From the NCBI RefSeq assembly GCF_017873215.1, contig NZ_JAGGKA010000009.1, positions 62,001 through 126,000 of the forward strand: DNA of 64,000 bases, in the 5' to 3' direction. Position 1 is the stretch's first letter. Every line of letters starts with the position of its first letter. Of the stretch, positions 34,682 through 43,791 are shown piece by piece. The position numbers and the translations under genes were made by a program. The DNA comes from Clostridium tetanomorphum (GTDB lineage: Bacteria; Bacillota; Clostridia; Clostridiales; Clostridiaceae). A model generated the notes under the pieces. It did no database searches. It saw only the letters and a list, made by a program, of their open reading frames with translations, and was not told the origin of the DNA.

Positions 34682-34752
34682 TAGAAAATTATTTTTATTA
34701 TCATTGTATATTCACCTTTTTTATAATAAATATGAAAATTATTTTCATATTT
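34682..34752. promoter_or_regulatory. gluconate operon operator (RpiR-type palindrome) and promoter region
   Basis: A palindrome centred at 34740 contains TATGAAAATTATTTTCATA with further matching flanks (34728-34752). A degenerate second copy, TAGAAAATTATTTTTATTA, is at 34682-34700. TGAAA-N5-TTTCA sites are typical of RpiR/MurR-family regulators, and an RpiR gene lies directly upstream. AT-rich -10-like sequences flank the palindrome. Confidence 0.6.
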
Positions 34753-34816
34753 ATATTATATTATAACCTTAAAAATTAATCAATAAAAAGCGAAATATTT
34801 TTTCACTTTAAAACAA

Positions 34817-34842
34817 AAACTATCCTTTTATAAGGATAGTTG
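34817..34842 (-). terminator. terminator of the RpiR regulator gene
   Basis: ACTATCCTT (34819-34827) and AAGGATAGT (34832-34840) form a 9-11 bp stem followed on the minus strand by TTTTTGTTTT. It lies 10 nt after the rpiR stop and upstream of the gntK promoter. Confidence 0.82.
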
Positions 34843-34851
34843 AAAATTTTT

Positions 34852-35700
34852 TTAATATCTTTTTTCCGCAATTGCCTGTCTTATGTTTTTTAAAGTAAGG
34901 AAATATTCATCTTTATTTTTTAAACAAACGCTTACAAATAAGCAATCTATAAGACTTAAAGAAGTAATTCTAGACTCCATAGCTTCACTCTTAAATTGAT
35001 TTTCTTTTCCATAAGATACCAAAATTATATCTGATACTTTAGAAATAGGGGATTTAAGATTTGATGTTATAGATATCACTTTCACATTATTTCGTTTTGC
35101 TATTTTTATATTGTCTACTAAATCTTTATTACTTCCTGTATTAGATACGGCTAATATACAATCTTTTTCACTTAAAGTTGAACTTATCATAGCTTGAAAA
35201 TGTGAATCAGAATGAAAAATACAATTCTTACCTACTCTTAAAAATTTATGATATGCATCAAGAGCAATAGCTGATGACCCTCCCATTCCGTAAAATGCTA
35301 CTCTTTCTGAACTTAAAATTATATTTGTAGCCTTTTCTATATTTTTATAATCATTTATCTTAAGTGTTTCTTTTAAAGAATTTATAGTAGAATTAATTAC
35401 TTTTTGCATTACTATTAAAATATCATCATCTTCTTTTATTTCCTCATGCACATCCACAATAGGATCTACTACTTCACCTGCAATCTTTATCTTAAGCTCT
35501 TGATATCCTTTATATCCAATCTTTTTACTAAACCTAAATATAGTTGCCTCTCCACAATTACATCTGTCTGCTAATTCTGTAATTGACAAATGTATTATAT
35601 CATTAGGATTCTTAATTATATAATCAGCAACTCTTCTTTCTGCTCCTTTTAATTTTGAATATATATCCATTATTTTTTGTAAGTAACTTATGTTTTCCAT
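34852..35700 (-). CDS. MurR/RpiR family regulator of gluconate genes
   Basis: A 282-residue regulator. Residues 1-80 are the RpiR HTH (KLKGAERRVADYIIKNPNDI, SITELADRCNCGEATIFRFSKKIGYKGYQELK). Residues about 105-260 are a SIS sugar-phosphate-binding domain (VAFYGMGGSSAIALDAYHKF, AVSNTGSNKDLVDNIK). The ligand is probably 6-phosphogluconate or gluconate, inferred from the operon just downstream and the palindrome at 34740. Confidence 0.85.
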   Translation of the reverse strand: MENISYLQKIMDIYSKLKGAERRVADYIIKNPNDIIHLSITELADRCNCGEATIFRFSKKIGYKGYQELKIKIAGEVVDPIVDVHEEIKEDDDILIVMQKVINSTINSLKETLKINDYKNIEKATNIILSSERVAFYGMGGSSAIALDAYHKFLRVGKNCIFHSDSHFQAMISSTLSEKDCILAVSNTGSNKDLVDNIKIAKRNNVKVISITSNLKSPISKVSDIILVSYGKENQFKSEAMESRITSLSLIDCLFVSVCLKNKDEYFLTLKNIRQAIAEKRY

Positions 35701-35763
35701 AATCTCACGCCCTTTATTGTTAAAAAATAACTAAACTATTTTAATAAGTTGAACAAAAATATG

Positions 35764-36171
35764 TTAATCATTTTTTAATATCTGGAAATTTATTTTTTCA
35801 AGCTCTTCTATAAGAGTTTTTTGAACTCTATCTAAATGTGTATGAACGGTACATCGAAAATTCTTATTTGCATTACAAAAGCTATCGCTTTTCAAACAAC
35901 GATTAATCGCTATAGGTCCATCTACCGCTTCTATAACCTGTCTTAAGTTTATATCTTTACTATTTTTCAAAAGAGCATAGCCCCCATTTACTCCTCTAAA
36001 AGACTTTATTATATCTGCTTTAATAAGCTTTCTCAATAGTTTTAATAAAAATCTTAACGGTATACAACCTCTTTCTGATATAGTTTTTGCATCTAATTTA
36101 GCACCTTCTCCTTCTTTTGCTAAAATCAAAATAGCCCTTATGGCATAATCTGCTTCTTGAGTTATATTCAT
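35764..36171 (-). CDS. Rrf2 family regulator with cysteine triad
   Basis: A 135-residue Rrf2 protein: ITQEADYAIRAILILAKEGE, wing helix RFLLKLLRKL-KADII-S-RGVNGGYALLK, and three cysteines at positions 92, 99 and 107 (RCL-SDSFC-NFRC) of the kind that hold a 2Fe-2S or 4Fe-4S cluster in IscR and NsrR. It may sense iron-sulfur, nitric oxide or redox state. It is divergent from nrdJ across a 317-bp gap, but a direct link is not shown. Confidence 0.85.
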   Translation of the reverse strand: MNITQEADYAIRAILILAKEGEGAKLDAKTISERGCIPLRFLLKLLRKLIKADIIKSFRGVNGGYALLKNSKDINLRQVIEAVDGPIAINRCLKSDSFCNANKNFRCTVHTHLDRVQKTLIEELEKINFQILKND

Positions 36172-36488
36172 AATTCATCACCTTATTATTTATTTTTTCT
36201 ATTAAATACATCTAAATATATCTGTATAGTCTTCTTCATATTATTATCTATATAATTAATTGTCAATACTCCCTATTAATTAAAATATATAAAAAAATTT
36301 AATATAAAAAAGAGCTATAAATATAAAAATATAGTTATATTAAGAAATTAAGTATAAATAGAAGTTTTACACAATATATTGTATATAAGAATATGATATA
36401 ATACTATATGTGCCACTAAATGGTACTTTTATATTTTTTCAATGTATTGTATACTAAATAAGTATTATTTACAAGGAGGTAGTAAATT
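36172..36488. promoter_or_regulatory. nrdJ control region with NrdR box
   Basis: ACACAATATATTGTAT (36369-36384) matches the NrdR box consensus ACACWATATATWGTGT nearly perfectly. A weaker relative, TTTCAATGTATTGTAT, is at 36437-36452. TGATATAAT (36394-36402) is an extended -10. NrdR bound at the first box would cover the -35 side. No B12 riboswitch features are visible in this stretch. The rest is AT-rich and featureless. Confidence 0.65.
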
Positions 36489-39400
36489 TTGGATAAATTA
36501 AAAGAAATAGATTCTATCCACAAAATTGTAAAAAGATATTATACAAAGGAATTAGAAAAAAACAAAGAATTAAACGTATATGATTTATTTAATTGGAAAA
36601 AAATTGATGTATTTTTAAAGGATCATAAAACCAATAAAGTTTTAGTAGATATGAAAGATTTAGAGTTTCCTGATAGCTACTCACAGAATGCCTGTGACAT
36701 CATAGCTTCTAAATATTTTAGAAAATCAGGCGTAGAAAATGAATCTGGATATGAAAATAGTATGAAAATGGTAGCCCATAGAATGGTTAATTTTTGGCGA
36801 GAAGCTTTAGTTGATGAAGGCATTTTAAAAACTGAGGAAGAAAAAATCATTTTTTATGATGAAATGGTTTATGCACTACTTTCTCAAATGTATGCACCTA
36901 ATTCTCCTCAGTGGTTTAATACAGGATTAAATCTTTCCTATGGAATTAAAGGTAGTAAACAAGAAAACTACTACTACGATGAAATAATATCAGATGTGGT
37001 AGAAAGTGACGATAACTATACTCGAACCCAAGCTTCAGCTTGTTTTATATTATCCATAGAGGATAAATTATTAGGTCCTCATTCAATTTCAGAACAATTT
37101 GTAACTGAAACAAAATTATTTAAAGGCGGTTCTGGTACAGGAACTAATTTTTCTTCATTAAGAGCTAAAGGTGAAAAACTTTCTGGTGGTGGTGTGTCCT
37201 CAGGACTTATGAGTTTTTTAAAAGGTCTTGATAGAAATGCTGGAGCTATAAAATCTGGTGGTACTACTAGACGTGCAGCTAAAATGGTATGTCTTGATAT
37301 AGATCATCCAGAAATAATGGATTTTATAACTTGGAAAGCCAAAGAAGAAGATAAAGTAAGAGCCCTTGGTAAAATGGGTTACGATACAGATATAGATGGA
37401 GAAGCTTATGAAACAGTATCAGGACAAAATAGTAACAACTCTATAAGATTTTCTGATGAATTCATGAAAAAAGTAGGGAATTTACATAAAGATCCAGATG
37501 CTACTATAGAATTAGTGGGACGTGTAGATAATCGTGTAAATAAAAAAATTAAAGTAAGTACTTTATGGGATAATTTTAATAAATCCTCATGGCAATGTGC
37601 TGATCCTGCTCCACAATTTTTAGATACTTTCAATGCTTGGCATACTTGTCCAGCTGGTGAAGATGGTTTATATAATGCTAAACATAACAGAATAAACTCT
37701 ACTAATCCTTGTGGTGAATATGCTTTCTTAGATGATAGTTCTTGTAATTTAGCATCTATAAACATATATAAGTTTTATGATGATTCAAAAAGAAATATAG
37801 ATTTAGAAGGCTATATACATGTAATAGGCTTAGTTCAGCTACTATTAGAATCTTCTATACATTGGGGACAATTTCCCACTAAAGATATAGCAAGAAAAAC
37901 CTATATGTTTAGAGCCACAGGTCTTGGAATAAGTAACTTAGCTTCATTGCTTATGGTAATGGGATACCCTTACGATTCCGAAGAAGGAAGAAATTTATCT
38001 GCCTCATTAATAGGAATTTTAACAGGATATTCCTATTATGTATCATCTTTAATGGCTAAAGAAATAGGCTCTTTTCCTAAGTATGAAATAAATAAAAAAT
38101 ATATGTTAAAAGTTATAAGAAATCATTGTAGGGTTGCAGATGCCTTACCTTCTATAAGTAATTTTTATAGTGACTTTGGAGATGAAATATCTGACTATGA
38201 AAATTTAAATTATAATCCTGTTAAAATAAATCATAATATATTAATAAAGGAATCTTTTCAAAATATAAGTAACCTTCTTAAAGATTGTTGGCTTAAAGCT
38301 CTCCAATGTGGAGAAGAATTTGGATACAGAAATGCTCAAGTATCTGTAATAGCCCCTACTGGAACTATTTCCTTTGCTATGGACTGTGGTGCTACTTCTA
38401 TAGAGCCATTTTTTAGTCATGTAGTATATAAGAAACTATCTGGCGGTGGAATGATGACAGTAATAAATCCTGTTATCAAAATAGCTCTTAAAAATTTAGG
38501 ATATAGTAAAGATCAGATAAAAGATATTTTAGATTATGTATTAAGAAAAGAAACCGTAGAAAACAATGACTTTAAATTTGAAAGAGTAATTGATGGGAAA
38601 ATAGAAGGTGCTCCTCACTTAAAAGAGGAACATCTACCTATATTCGATACTGCAAATAAATGTGGTTCTGGTAAAAGATATATAGACCCTATGGGACACG
38701 TATTAATGGTAGCTGCTATAACTCCATTAATTTCTGGAGCTATATCCAAAACCGTAAATCTTCCTAGGCAAGCTACATTAGAAGATTTTAAAAATGTAGT
38801 ACTAACTTCTTGGAAACTTGGCGTAAAAGGAATCACTCTTTACAGAGATGGTTCAAAGGCCAGTCAACCATTAAATACTAATTTAGATTTAAATAAAGAT
38901 TTCAAATTAGAGGATTTAAGCTATGAAAAACTTTTAGAAAAGGCTAAAGACCTTCAAAAAGGGGTTAAATATTCAAGACGTGACAAACCAATAGGTATTA
39001 GAAGAGGCACTACTCATCCGGCTCAAATAAATGATGTAAAAATATATACTACAGTAAATAGACGAGAGAATGGAGAAATTTCCGAAATATATATAACTAC
39101 AGATAGAGAAGGTACTATAATCATGGGTCTCTTAAATTCTTTATCAAAAGCATTATCTGTAATGCTTCAATATCATGTACCACCACAAGATATTGCTAAA
39201 ATGCTTAGAGGACAAAAATATGAACCTTATGGTTTTGTACAAAAACATCCTTATATAAAACATGTAACCTCTATTTCTGATTTAATTAGCAAAATAATAG
39301 ATATAGAACTAGGAGATTATTCACGATGTCAGATAAAACCCGAAAACTATGACTGTGATACAAATAAAAGAAGTATAGTATCTACAAAAGAAATCCTACA

Positions 39401-39623
39401 AGATCAATTAGTTACCGCTGGTCTTAATGGTGTAGAAAATCCACAAAATGAAGATACTGCTGAAACCACTAGCATAAATACTCATGAAACTTTTGATGGT
39501 AAAAAAATTTCAGGTGAAAGAATTTATGGTTCTACTTGCCCGAATTGTTCAAGTACTAGAATGATAAGAAATGGTACCTGTATGGTTTGTTTAGATTGTG
39601 GTTCTACTACTGGATGTAGTTAA
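36489..39623 (+). CDS. nrdJ: B12-dependent (class II) ribonucleotide reductase
   Basis: A 1044-residue adenosylcobalamin-dependent reductase that makes deoxyribonucleotides. Motifs: SQMYAPNSPQWFNTG near 140, SACFILSIED (first active-site Cys) near 180, FKGGSGTGTNFS near 215, the radical-site segment NPCGEYAFLDDSSCNLASINI near 400, and GVKGITLYRDGSK near 775. The C-terminal 25 residues hold a four-Cys element (CPNCSS ... CMVCLDCGS) plus CS end. It acts without oxygen, suiting an anaerobe. TTG 36489 follows AAGGAGGTAG. Control by NrdR is likely. Confidence 0.95.
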   Translation: MDKLKEIDSIHKIVKRYYTKELEKNKELNVYDLFNWKKIDVFLKDHKTNKVLVDMKDLEFPDSYSQNACDIIASKYFRKSGVENESGYENSMKMVAHRMVNFWREALVDEGILKTEEEKIIFYDEMVYALLSQMYAPNSPQWFNTGLNLSYGIKGSKQENYYYDEIISDVVESDDNYTRTQASACFILSIEDKLLGPHSISEQFVTETKLFKGGSGTGTNFSSLRAKGEKLSGGGVSSGLMSFLKGLDRNAGAIKSGGTTRRAAKMVCLDIDHPEIMDFITWKAKEEDKVRALGKMGYDTDIDGEAYETVSGQNSNNSIRFSDEFMKKVGNLHKDPDATIELVGRVDNRVNKKIKVSTLWDNFNKSSWQCADPAPQFLDTFNAWHTCPAGEDGLYNAKHNRINSTNPCGEYAFLDDSSCNLASINIYKFYDDSKRNIDLEGYIHVIGLVQLLLESSIHWGQFPTKDIARKTYMFRATGLGISNLASLLMVMGYPYDSEEGRNLSASLIGILTGYSYYVSSLMAKEIGSFPKYEINKKYMLKVIRNHCRVADALPSISNFYSDFGDEISDYENLNYNPVKINHNILIKESFQNISNLLKDCWLKALQCGEEFGYRNAQVSVIAPTGTISFAMDCGATSIEPFFSHVVYKKLSGGGMMTVINPVIKIALKNLGYSKDQIKDILDYVLRKETVENNDFKFERVIDGKIEGAPHLKEEHLPIFDTANKCGSGKRYIDPMGHVLMVAAITPLISGAISKTVNLPRQATLEDFKNVVLTSWKLGVKGITLYRDGSKASQPLNTNLDLNKDFKLEDLSYEKLLEKAKDLQKGVKYSRRDKPIGIRRGTTHPAQINDVKIYTTVNRRENGEISEIYITTDREGTIIMGLLNSLSKALSVMLQYHVPPQDIAKMLRGQKYEPYGFVQKHPYIKHVTSISDLISKIIDIELGDYSRCQIKPENYDCDTNKRSIVSTKEILQDQLVTAGLNGVENPQNEDTAETTSINTHETFDGKKISGERIYGSTCPNCSSTRMIRNGTCMVCLDCGSTTGCS

Positions 39624-39733
39624 AGACAACGCATAAGTATAAAAGTAACCTACTAGTACAACTTTCACATTTACTGGCACATCTTTGAGATTTATCAGTA
39701 AATAAATATTTATTCATTAATATTTAAATAAAG

Positions 39734-39837
39734 AATGGGGCTGTCGCACTAAGAAAAAATCCTACAATATATTGTGTTAACTTTAAGCTTGCAAAACAGT
39801 ATATTGTATGTAAATTCCTTAATGCGACAGCCCCATT
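39734..39837. mobile_element. palindromic MITE-like element, family A copy 1
   Basis: The ends AATGGGGCTGTCGCA (39734-39748) and TGCGACAGCCCCATT (39823-39837) are perfect inverted repeats; pairing continues inside through TAAGAA, CCTACAATATATTG and its partner. A second copy with the same plan is at 60542-60649. The GGGCTGTCGCA end resembles terminal repeats of IS1182-type elements, which is a suggestion only. Confidence 0.7.
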
Positions 39838-39945
39838 TTTGCTATTAAAATAAATTTTACAATCTTCTTTCGCAAGCGCAAGTATATGTTGACCTTCCTT
39901 AAATTCAATGGTTCCTTGAAGTATTCCACGCAGATGTTCTGCCAT
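39838..39945 (-). pseudogene. possible gene fragment cut by the MITE
   Basis: The minus frame from ATG 39945 gives MAEHLRGILQGTIEFKEGQ and about 17 further residues before running into the palindromic element, which then supplies a meaningless C-terminus. Codon choice (CTG, CGT, GCG) is unlike the neighbours. There is no ribosome site at the ATG. I do not recognise it; it may be the end of a gene interrupted by insertion. Confidence 0.3.
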
Positions 39946-40064
39946 AAATAAGTGAGTTCTAATAGATACTGCTATGACATATTAATTAGCAAGAAAAGAC
40001 AAGATTTACATAGAGAGCTAAGTTATAATATAGAAAAGAGAGTAAATGAGGTGAGTGTCCTAAC

Positions 40065-40448
40065 ATGAATTATGATGTTTGCATTAAGAAATCTATTGAA
40101 TATATTGAACATAATCTAAATAATAAAATAGAGCTTAAAGATATTGCCGATAATGTTTTTCTATCAAAGTACCATTTTCATAGAGTTTTTCATGCCGTAG
40201 TGGGCGAACCTGTAGCTGAATATATAAGAAAAAGAAGACTCATGGCAGCAGCAAATGAATTGTTGAATACAAATAGTAAGATTGTAGATATAGCATTTAA
40301 GTATCAATTTAGCTCTCAGGAAGTCTTTACAAAGGCTTTTAAAAGACTTTATGGAATACCTCCAAGAGAATTTAGAATAAACAGAAGCAGTGTAACTCTA
40401 ATAAGTTCAAAAAATAAAATTACAAGTAAGCTATCTATAGCAGCTTAG
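40065..40448 (+). CDS. AraC-type DNA-binding protein, stand-alone
   Basis: A 127-residue protein made only of the double HTH of the AraC/XylS family: IEYIEHNLNNKIELKDIADN, LSKYHFHRVFHAVVGEPVAEYIRKRRL, then DIAFKYQFSSQEVFTKAFKRLYGIPPREFR. Related proteins usually carry a GyrI-like effector domain after this part; here only about 20 residues follow, as in SoxS. It may be naturally short or truncated. It lies 35 nt upstream of a clpP paralog with which it may be co-transcribed. Confidence 0.82.
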   Translation: MNYDVCIKKSIEYIEHNLNNKIELKDIADNVFLSKYHFHRVFHAVVGEPVAEYIRKRRLMAAANELLNTNSKIVDIAFKYQFSSQEVFTKAFKRLYGIPPREFRINRSSVTLISSKNKITSKLSIAA

Positions 40449-40483
40449 TTAATGTAAAAAAATCATTTTAAGAGGTGAGTTTA

Positions 40484-41068
40484 ATGAGTTATGTACCTGT
40501 GGTTATTGAACAGACAAATTTAGGAGAACGTTCCTATGATATCTACTCTAGGTTACTAAAAGATAGAATAATTATGTTAAATGGTGAGGTAACTAATGAG
40601 ACAGCTAGCACTATTGTAGCTCAGATACTTTTTCTTGAATCAGTATCTCCTGATAAAGATATTAATTTTTATATAAATAGTCCAGGGGGATCTATTACTG
40701 CTGGAATGGCAATATATGATACAATGCAGTATATTAAACCTGATATATCTACAATATGTATAGGTCTTGCAGCAAGTATGGGATCATTTTTACTTGCTGC
40801 GGGTGCTAAAGGAAAAAGATATGCTCTTCCAAATAGTGAAATTTTAATACATCAACCATCAGTCTATGGTGGTTTTAAAGGGCAAGCAACGGATATAAAA
40901 ATTCATACAGAATGGCTTCTCAATACTAAGAATAAGATAAATAAAATATATAGTGAAAAAACAGGTCAATCAATTGAAAAAATAGAAAAGGATATGGAGA
41001 GAGATTTTTTCATGTCTGCTGAGGAAGCTAAAGATTATGGAATAATAGATGAAATATTTTTAACATAG
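40484..41068 (+). CDS. ATP-dependent Clp protease proteolytic subunit (ClpP paralog)
   Basis: A 194-residue ClpP. The catalytic triad is visible: Ser in [14 protein letters not shown], His in SEILIHQPS, and Asp in [15 protein letters not shown]. The core [31 protein letters not shown] is standard. No clpX or tig is adjacent, and an AraC regulator precedes it, so this is probably a second, specialised ClpP rather than the housekeeping one. ATG 40484 has AAGAGGTGAG; the GTG at 40475 lies in that site. Confidence 0.9.
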   Translation: MSYVPVVIEQTNLGERSYDIYSRLLKDRIIMLNGEVTNETASTIVAQILFLESVSPDKDINFYINSPGGSITAGMAIYDTMQYIKPDISTICIGLAASMGSFLLAAGAKGKRYALPNSEILIHQPSVYGGFKGQATDIKIHTEWLLNTKNKINKIYSEKTGQSIEKIEKDMERDFFMSAEEAKDYGIIDEIFLT

Positions 41069-41124
41069 AATTTTTCAACTGATACTATAGCCATATAAAT
41101 AACATCTTGAAAAAATATCAGTAG

Positions 41125-41172
41125 AAAAGGTCATCTTAATAGTAAACTTATTATTAAGATGACCTTTTCTTT
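41125..41172. terminator. convergent terminator
   Basis: AAAAGGTCATCTTAAT (41125-41140) pairs perfectly with ATTAAGATGACCTTTT (41153-41168), with T-runs on both sides, between clpP and the M56 gene. Confidence 0.9.
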
Positions 41173-41189
41173 TTAACCTATAACTAAAT

Positions 41190-43397
41190 TTAATTTATTG
41201 GTTTTGAGTTAATAAATTCTTTAGCTATTTCATCTGAATTTCCATTACCTTCTCCTATTGAAACTTCACAATAAACTTCATTTTCTTTCCAAATGTATAT
41301 ATATCTTTTATTCTCTTCAGATTCTTCATAAGTCTCCTCATATTTAAAAACTTCCTTACCGTCAATTTTTATTGAATTAACTTTCTTCTTTGCATCATCA
41401 TAATTTTTTGAGTCTTTTCTTTGTGAAAATGATACTGCTCCAATCTGAAACAAATTATCAACTTTTGAAATGTAATTCATATTGAATTCATAATTAAACT
41501 TTTCATTTTTTATATCAGAATCCTCTGAAAGCCTAACTTTTGCTCTATCTATAGTTATATCTTTATTAATATTTATCGGAAATTTAGGAGTAAATCCTAA
41601 TAATTCTTTTGCTTTTTTTAAATCATCTTTATCATATATTAATAAGGGTTCAGTCTCTGTTAGAAACTCCTTCTTCACAGAATAATCTACATTTTTTATA
41701 TCTTCAACATATTTTATTGACGAGGCAACTTTTCCTATATCATCTATAGAAAGTTCCAGTACATCGCCAGATTCGCCATATTCTATACTATACCATATCC
41801 CTTCATTTTGCCATACAAAATATTTTCTTATATTTTGGAAGCCATTAGAGAATATAGTGATATTATATCCATTTATTCCTCCTAAACTTATTGCCTTTTT
41901 ACTAATTTCAACTTTTGCATCTTCACTTATCAGCTCTGCATCCTGCTTTAAAACTTTTTCCATGTTTTCTTTGGAAGCTTGAAAAGAAAAGAATTTATTA
42001 TCAAGTACCTTATGCGCAGGTTTTTGAAAATCAATTTTTAGCACATTAGCTTTATCAGAAATTTTTATAATCTTAAAATCAGGTAGTGCTCTATACTTTG
42101 CTGGAAGATAATCTGGCACCTTAAACTTAAACCCTGCAATTTCTTCTGCCTTTTTTAAATTATTATACAATTTTATTGGTGAATCAATAAGAAACTTATC
42201 TTCTTCCTGTTTTTTTATTGAATTCTTATTATTAACTGCTGTAACAATGTTATCAGTTCTAATATCTCTAGCCGTTACACCACTTGTAAATATAATACCT
42301 CCAGCTAATACACAACATATAGCTGCTGCTGCTGACATTTTATAAGACCCTTTCTTAAAGCTTTTTATCATTTCTATCCTCCTCCTAATCTCACTCTTTG
42401 TTTCAAAAAAAATTGCTAATTGCGGTACTTCTCTGCTACTTGAAATCAACTTTGAAAAATTAATTAGCGTCATGCCATATTCTATTGCCTCTTCTTCTCC
42501 TAAAGTTTCAAGCACACAAGCATCACAAGCGCACTCCCTTTGAAGTTTCATTCTCTTTATTAAAAACCATACCACTGGATTAAACCAATGGATTAAAAGA
42601 GCAACCGTTCCAAGAAAATTATAAAGCAAATCCTTTCTTTTATAATGTATCAATTCATGTAAAAGTATATGTGATAGATTCTTATAATTATTTATGCTAT
42701 ACTCATATTTAGGAATATAAATCCTTGGTTTTAAAACCCCTAATATGCATGGGGTTTTAAAATTATCACAAGCATAAATAGGTATGCTTCTATTTATGCT
42801 TACTTTCTTTTTACACTCTTCTATTAGTGATACAACTTTCAACTCCGTAAGCTGCTCTAAATTTAAAGTTTTCCTTTTAAATTTCCATACAACTATTATG
42901 AAAAATAAAGTTATACTAAAAACACCTACTAACCATATACAAGAAACTATTTTCAAAGCATTAGTAATTACATTTTCTCTTGTTATTTTTTCTTGGTTAT
43001 ATCTTATTTTTTCTTGGTTATATCTTATTTTTTCTTGGTTATAGCTTATTTTTTCTGAAGATGAAACTGAAGATGTCTTATTATCTTTTGTATCATCACT
43101 TAAATAAACTTTTCCTTCTCTAAAAAAATTATAAACTGAATTAGAAGTACTTTTTCCTTCAGTTTTTAATATTTTATTTTCATACTTTTGAAATAAAATA
43201 CCAAGCAAGTTTATATTACTTTGGATATTCACGGGTATTATAAGTCTTACTATAATTATAAGCAACAAAGCATGCTGAAACCGTATTCCAATACGACTAT
43301 TAAATAATTTTAAAATTAAAATTATTAATAACGCTGCAATACTTGCTGTTAAGGAAACTTGTAGAACACATAAAAATATTCTAACTAAAATATCCAT
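41190..43397 (-). CDS. M56 family (BlaR1/MecR1-like) membrane sensor peptidase
   Basis: A 735-residue protein. Residues 1-340 form a BlaR1-type membrane metallopeptidase: helices near 8-30, 35-55, 150-175, zinc motif HILLHELIHYKRKD (about 245) and LLIHWFNPVVWFLIKRM-LQRECACD. Instead of a penicillin-sensing domain, the extracellular part has two copies of a DUF4367-like unit (about 405-560 and 580-730, each with a K-A-E-(L/I)-GF-(F/P)KFP motif). A 7-residue repeat (YNQEKI(R/S)) occurs three times at about 118-140. It pairs with the BlaI-type repressor upstream. It probably senses envelope stress and cleaves BlaI. Confidence 0.82.
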   Translation of the reverse strand: MDILVRIFLCVLQVSLTASIAALLIILILKLFNSRIGIRFQHALLLIIIVRLIIPVNIQSNINLLGILFQKYENKILKTEGKSTSNSVYNFFREGKVYLSDDTKDNKTSSVSSSEKISYNQEKIRYNQEKIRYNQEKITRENVITNALKIVSCIWLVGVFSITLFFIIVVWKFKRKTLNLEQLTELKVVSLIEECKKKVSINRSIPIYACDNFKTPCILGVLKPRIYIPKYEYSINNYKNLSHILLHELIHYKRKDLLYNFLGTVALLIHWFNPVVWFLIKRMKLQRECACDACVLETLGEEEAIEYGMTLINFSKLISSSREVPQLAIFFETKSEIRRRIEMIKSFKKGSYKMSAAAAICCVLAGGIIFTSGVTARDIRTDNIVTAVNNKNSIKKQEEDKFLIDSPIKLYNNLKKAEEIAGFKFKVPDYLPAKYRALPDFKIIKISDKANVLKIDFQKPAHKVLDNKFFSFQASKENMEKVLKQDAELISEDAKVEISKKAISLGGINGYNITIFSNGFQNIRKYFVWQNEGIWYSIEYGESGDVLELSIDDIGKVASSIKYVEDIKNVDYSVKKEFLTETEPLLIYDKDDLKKAKELLGFTPKFPININKDITIDRAKVRLSEDSDIKNEKFNYEFNMNYISKVDNLFQIGAVSFSQRKDSKNYDDAKKKVNSIKIDGKEVFKYEETYEESEENKRYIYIWKENEVYCEVSIGEGNGNSDEIAKEFINSKPIN
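42981..43045. repeat. 21-bp tandem repeat inside the M56 gene
   Basis: The unit TTTTCTTGGTTATATCTTAT occurs three times in a row (last copy TATAGC), in frame, encoding YNQEKI-R/S heptads in the loop after the second membrane helix. Copy-number change by 21 bp would keep the frame and alter the linker length. Confidence 0.8.
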
Positions 43398-43410
43398 ATT
43401 TAATATCCTC

Positions 43411-43791
43411 TTACTTTCCTTCTTTCTTATTTTTAAGAAGCTGTTCTAATTCTTCAATTTCTTCTTCAGACAAAGGCTCTTCCTCTAAAAATTTTGTAAA
43501 AAGCATCCCTACAGCTCCATCGTATACCTTTTGAAGAAAAGATTCATTTTCAGCTTTTATACATTCGTCTCTAGATATTAATGGATAATAATTATAGATT
43601 CTGCCCACCTTTTCAAATCCTATCGCTTCTTTTTTTAAAAGTCTTGTTATAAATGTTTTTACTGTTTGTGTTGACCAATCCATTTTAGTTGTTAATGAAT
43701 CAATTATTTTTTCAGATGTTAATGGATGTTCCTTCCAGAGAAGTTTCATTACTTCCCACTCAGCTGCTGAGATTTTTGGCATATATTTCAT
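43411..43791 (-). CDS. BlaI/MecI/CopY-type transcriptional repressor
   Basis: A 126-residue winged-helix repressor: ISAAEWEVMKLLWKEHPLTS, WSTQTVKTFITRLLKKEAIG-EK-GR-Y-YYPLI, then a C-terminal dimerisation helix (GMLFTKFLEEEPLSEEEIEE). The scissile region of BlaI-type proteins is in that segment. It lies 13 nt upstream of the M56 gene in one operon, and operators precede it, so it should repress its own operon until cleaved by the sensor. Confidence 0.9.
   Translation of the reverse strand: MKYMPKISAAEWEVMKLLWKEHPLTSEKIIDSLTTKMDWSTQTVKTFITRLLKKEAIGFEKVGRIYNYYPLISRDECIKAENESFLQKVYDGAVGMLFTKFLEEEPLSEEEIEELEQLLKNKKEGK

Larger units (their letters stand above)
39624..40064. other. intergenic region with MITE and gene fragment
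   Basis: A 441-bp gap holding the palindromic element at 39734-39837 and, on the minus strand, a short frame of uncertain standing (39838-39945). A GAGGTGAG precedes the AraC-type gene. Nothing else is visible. Confidence 0.5.

Noticed and set aside
39760-39800. NrdR-box-like sequence (ACAATATATTGTGT) inside the family A MITE copy 1, just after nrdJ
   Set aside because: It is part of the self-complementary arms of the repeat, lies downstream of nrdJ, and is not kept in copy 2, so it is probably chance in an AT-rich palindrome.
39724-39945. 73-residue minus-strand ORF as an intact gene
   Set aside because: Its second half is MITE sequence and it has no ribosome site; only the first 36 or so codons might be a relic.
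42981-43045. Three direct repeats that look like the start of a CRISPR or minisatellite
   Set aside because: The units abut without spacers and are in frame within the M56 gene, coding for a heptapeptide repeat.
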